From contig CALFHW010000050.1 in the NCBI GenBank assembly GCA_937876695.1, positions 1 through 18,952 of the forward strand: a stretch of DNA of 18,952 bases. Reading direction: 5' to 3'. Origin of the DNA: an uncultured bacterium. Its GTDB lineage: Bacteria; Patescibacteriota; Dojkabacteria; CALFHW01. The notes below the pieces were generated by a model. It was given only the letters and a program-made list of their open reading frames with translations, had not been told where the DNA came from and searched no databases. The translations under genes and the position numbers were made by a program. This document shows positions 14,986 to 18,952 of this stretch, in pieces (the first letter of the stretch is position 1; each line of letters opens with the position of its first letter).

Positions 14986-14992
14986 GAACCTC
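14973..14992. terminator. Hairpin over the overlapping convergent stops
   Basis: GAGGTT (14973-14978) and AACCTC (14987-14992) form 6-base arms around 8 bases, spanning the tails of both the HD-domain gene and pyrB. The 5-base T run in the plus strand is in the stem and loop rather than after it, so this is only a possible weak bidirectional terminator. Confidence 0.3.
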
Positions 14993-16218
14993 CCCGCTGA
15001 GCGCAAAAGCGAGTCCTTGAGTTTCTTCAGCGGGCTGGTTAGCTCCATCCTCCTCATCCAGAATCTGAGCTCTCCTGGCGGCACTCTAAGAAGAGCGATG
15101 AGCGCCATGCGCACATATAATCCTTCCGGCATTTGGGAGTTATGGTAGAGGGAGCCAGGCAGCCCATCCACTGCCCTCTCGATTTCGTTAATTCTCGGCA
15201 GCGGATGCATCACGCCTATGTATTTTTTGCCCGCCTGCTCGCGCAGCGCGTTTGCCCTGTCCATCAGCTCCCTAGTCAATCTAAAGCTACTACTTGCGCT
15301 GTCAAATTCATCCTGATCTTCAAACCACTCACTCTGGACACGGGTGTGGTACAAGACATCTGTTTGAGTAAATAAATCATCATCAAACTCTGCATACTCA
15401 TTTACCACTAGATTTGGGCTGCCGTCAGGTGAAGACTTCCAACTGTCAATCAAAGTGCGTCCTTCCTCGGTAGAAGATAATCTCGTTTCTTTGGGGGCGA
15501 CCAAGTTGATTTTAATATTCGCCTCAACTCCCCTCTCGCGTAAAGATCTATTCACCATTGCCAGCAGAGAGCACAATGACTTGATAGTTCGGCTATTTTT
15601 GGGATCACCCGAACAGGTCAATTCAAAGTCTTGCAAGTTTTCCCACTGCCCACCTAGAAACTTATGAATAGTTCTTAAATCTAGCAATGCCTGGGTTGGG
15701 TGCTCCGCCTTGCCTGAGCCGCCGTTGATTACCGAGAGCTTTTCTGAGTAATATTTATCGGCAGCCTCCGCTGCTATCAGTGCCGAGTTATCTTCTGGAT
15801 GCCTTTGCACTAGCACGCTGCAACCCGTAGTCTGATAGAAGGCAACTAATGCGTCATCAATCCCCTCACCCTTAGCGAAGGACGACATCGCATCAGCTCC
15901 CTGCATTGCGACCACCTTCATTCCCAAATTGAGCGCGGCGCTCACATGCGAGGCAAAAGTCCTGGATGATGGTTGCGCGAAATTAACTACAGCAGTCTGC
16001 CCAGCCAGTAAATTAACCCGTCTATGCCCCTTTACTATGTCTTCCATGACAGCTGCGACTTTAAATAACTCGTCTAGCTCGCCCAAACTTGTGAGCTGTT
16101 CTGCAGAAATCAAATGCTTCTGGTAGAATTCGCCTTTAATCGGCGCAGGGAAATAACCTTCAGTCGACACCTCTAATTTCGCGGCGGCTACTTGCGCATC
16201 AATGTTTACACTTGCCAT
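14980..16218 (-). CDS. pyrB: Aspartate carbamoyltransferase catalytic chain, long form
   Basis: The enzyme joins carbamoyl phosphate and aspartate to N-carbamoylaspartate in pyrimidine synthesis. Carbamoyl phosphate-binding residues are in FAQPSSRTFAS (80-90) and in SSFAKG, where Lys116 corresponds to the catalytic-loop Lys. AEHPTQALLDLRTI (171-184) and HTRVQSEWF (291-299) mark the aspartate carbamoyltransferase branch rather than ornithine carbamoyltransferase. So do HPLPRINEI (338-346) and GLYVRMALIALL (366-377). At 412 residues it is about 100 longer than usual, with a 35-residue N-terminal extension, loops near 224-235 and 255-275 and a basic C-terminal tail. No other pyr gene and no regulatory chain gene are nearby. 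Upstream lies a leader ORF with an internal terminator. Confidence 0.92.
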   Translation of the reverse strand: MASVNIDAQVAAAKLEVSTEGYFPAPIKGEFYQKHLISAEQLTSLGELDELFKVAAVMEDIVKGHRRVNLLAGQTAVVNFAQPSSRTFASHVSAALNLGMKVVAMQGADAMSSFAKGEGIDDALVAFYQTTGCSVLVQRHPEDNSALIAAEAADKYYSEKLSVINGGSGKAEHPTQALLDLRTIHKFLGGQWENLQDFELTCSGDPKNSRTIKSLCSLLAMVNRSLRERGVEANIKINLVAPKETRLSSTEEGRTLIDSWKSSPDGSPNLVVNEYAEFDDDLFTQTDVLYHTRVQSEWFEDQDEFDSASSSFRLTRELMDRANALREQAGKKYIGVMHPLPRINEIERAVDGLPGSLYHNSQMPEGLYVRMALIALLRVPPGELRFWMRRMELTSPLKKLKDSLLRSAGRFL

Positions 16219-16236
16219 ATCTATATGAATCTAAAA

Positions 16237-16338
16237 TTAAATAGTTGGTGGTTTTTGGGGCCGCTTTGGGGCAAAAAAAAGAGCGTCTCCGCTCTTCATA
16301 TCTAGCAAAATTTGCTCTTGTATTATTGTTCTTGTCAT
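16237..16338 (-). CDS. Putative pyrB leader ORF (33 codons)
   Basis: An ATG at 16336-16338 opens a 33-codon frame starting MTRTIIQEQILLDMKSG. It reads straight through the intrinsic terminator at 16273-16296 and ends with TAA 18 bases before the pyrB ATG. This is the layout of the enterobacterial pyrBI leader, where a coupled ribosome disrupts the terminator when UTP is low. Whether it is translated is not shown. The only U-run before the hairpin is four bases, shorter than expected for a UTP-sensing pause. It could instead be chance within the gap. Confidence 0.35.
   Translation of the reverse strand: MTRTIIQEQILLDMKSGDALFFAPKRPQKPPTI
16273..16296 (-). terminator. Rho-independent terminator upstream of pyrB
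   Basis: On the minus strand AAGAGCG-gaga-CGCTCTT forms a perfect 7-bp stem with a 4-base loop, followed by six further T. It lies between the M23-like gene and pyrB, so it either ends the upstream transcript or acts as an attenuator. A second AAGAGC copy upstream (16314-16319) could pair with the distal arm instead. Confidence 0.75.
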
Positions 16339-16358
16339 AGTTTGCAAGTTCTTCACTC

Positions 16359-16387
16359 AAAGTATAGGAGTATTGAACTGCTGTCAA
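16359..16387 (-). promoter_or_regulatory. Candidate promoter upstream of the pyrB leader
   Basis: On the minus strand a perfect -35 TTGACA (16382-16387) is followed by TATACT (16361-16366) after 15 bases, or TACTTT (16359-16364) after 17. Transcription would start near 16354, before the leader ORF and terminator. Confidence 0.45.
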
Positions 16388-16439
16388 GAAATTGGGGGGG
16401 CGTGGCCAAAACCTATACCAGGAGTAACCCTATACCCTA

Positions 16440-17294
16440 CTACCCCTCTACCTCCTCGATTATTAGACAACCTGGAGTTTGCAGGCTGGTGTCGTAGGTT
16501 TGCTTACCTTTGAATGTATTCCACTTCTGATAAAATTCGCGCAACGCCGTTTCTGTCTGATCTTTAATACTGGAATCTAGGTACAAGAATGGGCAAATAT
16601 GTGAAGGAGGATTGCCGCCTTTCAGGATGCCTATCTCTACCAACCCATAGCCCGAATAATTATGCGCGTCATAATCGCTAACTTCCGCGATAATATCGCC
16701 AGCCTTGACCTTATCTCCAGTTTTCACCAGAGGGTTGATTACATGCTCGGTTTCGATTATGTATTGACTGTTCTCATCGGTAGCCATATGAATACTATAG
16801 TCATTGCTGTAAAGCTTTGGCACGCCGACAACTACGCCATCAATAAGTGCTCGCACCTTGGTGCCCATGGGCAAGATAAATGTGGGCTGGGGATTTTTAC
16901 GCGCAGGAGCTGCACTCGAAGCTTCAACTTGGAAGCCATAGTCAAAATATGGCCTATCATATTCTCCAAACTTTTCATTGGTAATGGGCATTAAACTCAA
17001 ATCCGCAGGCATACTTTTGATAAGTGGAATCGCGTTGGGGTCTAAGGTTATTAGGTCTGGGTCAGCTGCATTTGTGTAACCAGGGTTGAGGGCTCCATTA
17101 TTGCTGCTATTCTTGTCATCACGGCCTGAGCTAAGTATAATCGCCACCACGGCTATAACTACTACTATTAAAACGACAATACACCCAATAATCCACGGCA
17201 ACAGTTGATTTGTCTGCGGACTAGCCGTCTGCATTGCACCATCTTTGCTCACGGATGCTCCCAAATTTGTATTTTCTATAGCTGGCTGTTCCAT
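16440..17294 (-). CDS. Membrane-anchored degenerate M23-like protein
   Basis: The 284-residue protein has a 31-residue cytoplasmic-type tail and one membrane helix (about 32-55). An Asn/Ser/Asp-rich linker follows, and then an exported domain. Residues 138-225 follow the beta fold of M23 peptidases: LPMGTKVRALIDGVVVGV, then LVKTGDKVKAGDIIAEVS (189-206), then GLVEIGILKGG. The final GPHLHFEI-like motif with two metal-binding His is absent (GLVEIGI instead). The usual HxxxD site is also not seen (YFDYGFQ at that place), leaving His184 as the only likely ligand. It is probably a non-catalytic wall-binding or scaffolding relative. The start at 17294 is supported by TATAAA 5 bases upstream. The gap of about 100 bases to the pyrB leader promoter contains no other gene. 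Confidence 0.6.
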   Translation of the reverse strand: MEQPAIENTNLGASVSKDGAMQTASPQTNQLLPWIIGCIVVLIVVVIAVVAIILSSGRDDKNSSNNGALNPGYTNAADPDLITLDPNAIPLIKSMPADLSLMPITNEKFGEYDRPYFDYGFQVEASSAAPARKNPQPTFILPMGTKVRALIDGVVVGVPKLYSNDYSIHMATDENSQYIIETEHVINPLVKTGDKVKAGDIIAEVSDYDAHNYSGYGLVEIGILKGGNPPSHICPFLYLDSSIKDQTETALREFYQKWNTFKGKQTYDTSLQTPGCLIIEEVEG

Positions 17295-17299
17295 ATATG

Positions 17300-17315
17300 T
17301 TTATATAAGCTTATA
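17300..17315 (-). promoter_or_regulatory. -10 box and overlapping palindrome for the M23-like gene
   Basis: On the minus strand TATAAA (17300-17305) ends 5 bases before the ATG, close to leaderless spacing. It overlaps the 12-base perfect palindrome TATAAGCTTATA (17304-17315), a possible operator. Confidence 0.4.
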
Positions 17316-17348
17316 GAAAATTTTACCAAGATTACCAGGAGCCAGCAA

Positions 17349-18251
17349 TTATTTGATGGGCCGTATGTTGGCCCTGTCACTATACAATTTATGCAGGTAT
17401 GGGAAAGCTGCTGCAAGTAAGATTACACCTGCCCCTAGCATGGTCAGTGGCGGAATAATTTCACCGAACAAAATAACTCCAAAAATTATCCCAAAGACGA
17501 TCTCAAGTAGACCAATAATACCAGCCAGCCCTGCCTCGATGTACTTAAGTCCATACATGAGCGTCATGGAGGAAAAAATTGAGGCAATTGCGAAGATCAA
17601 TAAGAATAGCCACTCGGCGTGTAGGCCAACCAGCGGCAAGGGTTCGTTTAAGAGAATTACCATCGGCAGATTAGCAATCACAGAGGTTGCCCAAAACACA
17701 CAAGTAATTTGGGTCGCATTGTATGGTAGCTGCTTAGCAATAACCGCATTGGCCGCTACCGCTAGTCCGCTTACTACTGCCGCGATTAGAGGCAATACCG
17801 CGATGGCTCCGGTAGAGGATTGGATAAATATCAGAGATAAGCCGAACATGCCGATCACTAGAGACCACGTCTTGCTGGCAGTTATCTTTTCCGCAGCTAA
17901 CAGCCAACCAAAGAATACCATCCCCATAACAATTGCTGCATAATTGACAGTAGAACTCACCCCGACTCCTGCATTGAGCACCGAATAGTACAGTAACCCC
18001 CAGACTAGTGTGGAGATAAGTATCATGGCTAGTATGGGTTTCCAATTCTTTCGAAGTTCCAGCGAGCTCAGTCTACGTGTGAGAAATGCTATGGGCAACA
18101 GGATCAGTAAAACTAACATACTTCGCAGCGCTGAGGCAGTATAGCCACCGAAGAAATCGCCCATCAAGGTCACCCAGATCCCATAGCTGGCATAAAACAA
18201 TGAGGAGAGGACTATGAGACCAGCGCCAATACCAGGTTTTGTACTTTTCAT
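17349..18251 (-). CDS. EamA-family (DMT superfamily) transporter
   Basis: The 300-residue protein has ten membrane helices in two repeated EamA domains (about 8-140 and 150-290). The first helix region GLIVLSSLFYASYGIWV and the RSMLVLLILLP segment are typical of the N-terminal repeat. MTLMYGLKYIEAGLAGIIGLLEIVFGIIFGVILFGEIIPPLTMLGAGVILLA is the classic C-terminal repeat, including the ALxxxLEPVxA-like and LGExxxxxQxxGxxLI-like segments. Such carriers export or import metabolites such as amino acids, sugars or nucleotides. The substrate is not readable. It begins 7 bases after the stop of the toroid gene and may be co-transcribed with it. A TGCTAAAAT extended -10 within that gene's 3' end (about 18261-18269) could also start it. 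Confidence 0.9.
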   Translation of the reverse strand: MKSTKPGIGAGLIVLSSLFYASYGIWVTLMGDFFGGYTASALRSMLVLLILLPIAFLTRRLSSLELRKNWKPILAMILISTLVWGLLYYSVLNAGVGVSSTVNYAAIVMGMVFFGWLLAAEKITASKTWSLVIGMFGLSLIFIQSSTGAIAVLPLIAAVVSGLAVAANAVIAKQLPYNATQITCVFWATSVIANLPMVILLNEPLPLVGLHAEWLFLLIFAIASIFSSMTLMYGLKYIEAGLAGIIGLLEIVFGIIFGVILFGEIIPPLTMLGAGVILLAAAFPYLHKLYSDRANIRPIK

Positions 18252-18258
18252 GATGGAC

Positions 18259-18952
18259 TCATTTTAGCAGATACTTCTTGAGCATCCTGCATATTGCCAA
18301 ACCTACCCAGTACCTTACTGCCAGCCTATTGGGATTTGTCAGGTCACTACCATAGCCCGTCGGCCACAACCCGTCCTGTTCTTGGTTATAAATAAACCAA
18401 TCCAGCGCAGGTTTAATATCTTGATCGGTCTTAGGAAATTCCATATTTGCCAGAGAATCGAGCGCTGAAATCAAATGTGACCAAAAAAATGGATATTGAA
18501 ATGACACCCAGCAGCTGGCAGCCTTATGATCGGGATAAGTATCGGTTTTGAAAAACCTGCCTTTCAATAGCTCCCCTGCCTGGCGAATCTCCTCCCTACC
18601 GCGGTAATCAGGATGTGCTGCAAACGCGCGCAGAACAATATCAGTAATGAGATGTGAAAATGGCCTTGACCTATCTGGTTCCAAGGTTTCGCGCGCGCTA
18701 TACATTTCTCCTAGCGTTGCTACTCTTGTTCTGGCAGGTATCGCCCAACCACCATCATCTTGTCTAATTGCAAGCAGCCATTCTAGGCAGTTGATTACAT
18801 GCTTCTCATTTTGGTAGCCGGCTTTTATAAGGTGTTCCGCAATTGTTGCAGAATAGTTTGGTGAATATTGGTTACCATAAATGCCTCTGAAGTCACCCTT
18901 CCCCGTTTGAAACGAGAATAGAAATTTCGCAGCCCTATCTATTACTTCGTTT
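18259..18952 (-). CDS. Alpha/alpha-toroid (terpenoid cyclase/prenyltransferase-like) protein, 5' end missing
   Basis: The reading frame is open from the right edge to the TGA at 18259-18261, giving at least 231 residues, so the ATG at 18705 is internal and not the true start. Repeated helical hairpins with QW-like motifs are present: WLLAIRQDDGGWAIP near the window edge and FIYNQEQDGLWPTGYG near the end, both of the QxxxGxW type seen in squalene/hopene cyclases and related toroids. FQTGKGDFRGIYGNQYSP is another family-like segment. No DxDD or other cyclase acid motif is present in the visible part, so catalytic activity is unproved. It could be a prenyltransferase-fold protein of unknown role. 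It precedes the EamA gene by 7 bases. Confidence 0.7.
   Translation of the reverse strand, partial: NEVIDRAAKFLFSFQTGKGDFRGIYGNQYSPNYSATIAEHLIKAGYQNEKHVINCLEWLLAIRQDDGGWAIPARTRVATLGEMYSARETLEPDRSRPFSHLITDIVLRAFAAHPDYRGREEIRQAGELLKGRFFKTDTYPDHKAASCWVSFQYPFFWSHLISALDSLANMEFPKTDQDIKPALDWFIYNQEQDGLWPTGYGSDLTNPNRLAVRYWVGLAICRMLKKYLLK

Noticed and set aside
16254..16272. Direct repeat TTTGGGGC (16254-16261 and 16265-16272)
   Set aside because: Only two 8-base copies 3 bases apart, inside the pyrB leader. Too little to call a binding site.
16199..16387. 62-codon minus-strand ORF overlapping the pyrB start
   Set aside because: It runs into pyrB in another frame. The frame starting at 16338 ends before pyrB and fits a leader layout better, so this one is treated as chance.
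17353..17943. Long plus-strand ORF of 196 codons
   Set aside because: It lies wholly antisense to the EamA transporter, its translation is low-complexity and matches no family, and the EamA reading has clear helices and repeats.
18259..18705. Complete 148-residue gene starting at the ATG at 18705
   Set aside because: The same frame stays open to the right edge with family-like sequence (a QW motif) upstream of that ATG, so the gene is longer and truncated by the window.

Overview
The window holds 22 protein genes (two cut by the window edges), plus one predicted leader ORF, packed on both strands with short gaps. No tRNA, rRNA, CRISPR array or insertion sequence was seen. The organism is probably a bacterium with a small, dense genome. 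Almost no start codon has a Shine-Dalgarno sequence, even inside operons. Several isolated genes have a TATAAT-like -10 box exactly 6 bases before the ATG, so the start codon would be the first base of the mRNA (leaderless). TGA is used as a stop. A member of the Patescibacteria/CPR (for example Saccharibacteria) fits best, but this is inferred from style and gene content and no marker gene is present.

Left part (1-9684). A membrane protein, possibly MFS-like, runs off the left edge. Next come an FkbM methyltransferase and a HAD phosphatase plus short-chain dehydrogenase pair. A convergent PfkB-family sugar/nucleoside kinase follows. Then there is an unrecognised leaderless gene, a DrrA/DrrB-type ABC exporter and a YdeI/OmdA-family protein. 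Two genes on the minus strand encode a Nudix hydrolase and a HEAT-repeat protein. The section ends with a small HAD-like protein, a YggT-like membrane protein and a divergent Ham1-family nucleotide pyrophosphatase.

Centre (9688-14400), the most notable region. A minus-strand operon reads PadR regulator > 952-residue membrane protein with VIT and VWA-like domains and a C-terminal PES/TM/RR sorting tail > exosortase-like membrane protease. It looks like a dedicated one-target exosortase system, comparable in layout to the exosortase/VIT pairs known from Bacteroidetes. The catalytic Arg position appears to be His, and the enzyme carries an extra four-cysteine C-terminal domain. A 19-bp perfect palindrome lies between the regulator and a divergent HD-domain gene.

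Right part (14395-18952). The HD-domain protein overlaps tail-to-tail with a long aspartate carbamoyltransferase (pyrB). Upstream of pyrB is a leader with a promoter-like site, a 33-codon ORF and an intrinsic terminator inside that ORF, which resembles enterobacterial pyrBI attenuation. Further upstream on the same strand are a membrane-anchored degenerate M23-like protein, an EamA transporter and the 3' part of an alpha/alpha-toroid (terpenoid cyclase-like) gene that runs off the right edge. No stretch over 300 bases lacks a gene.
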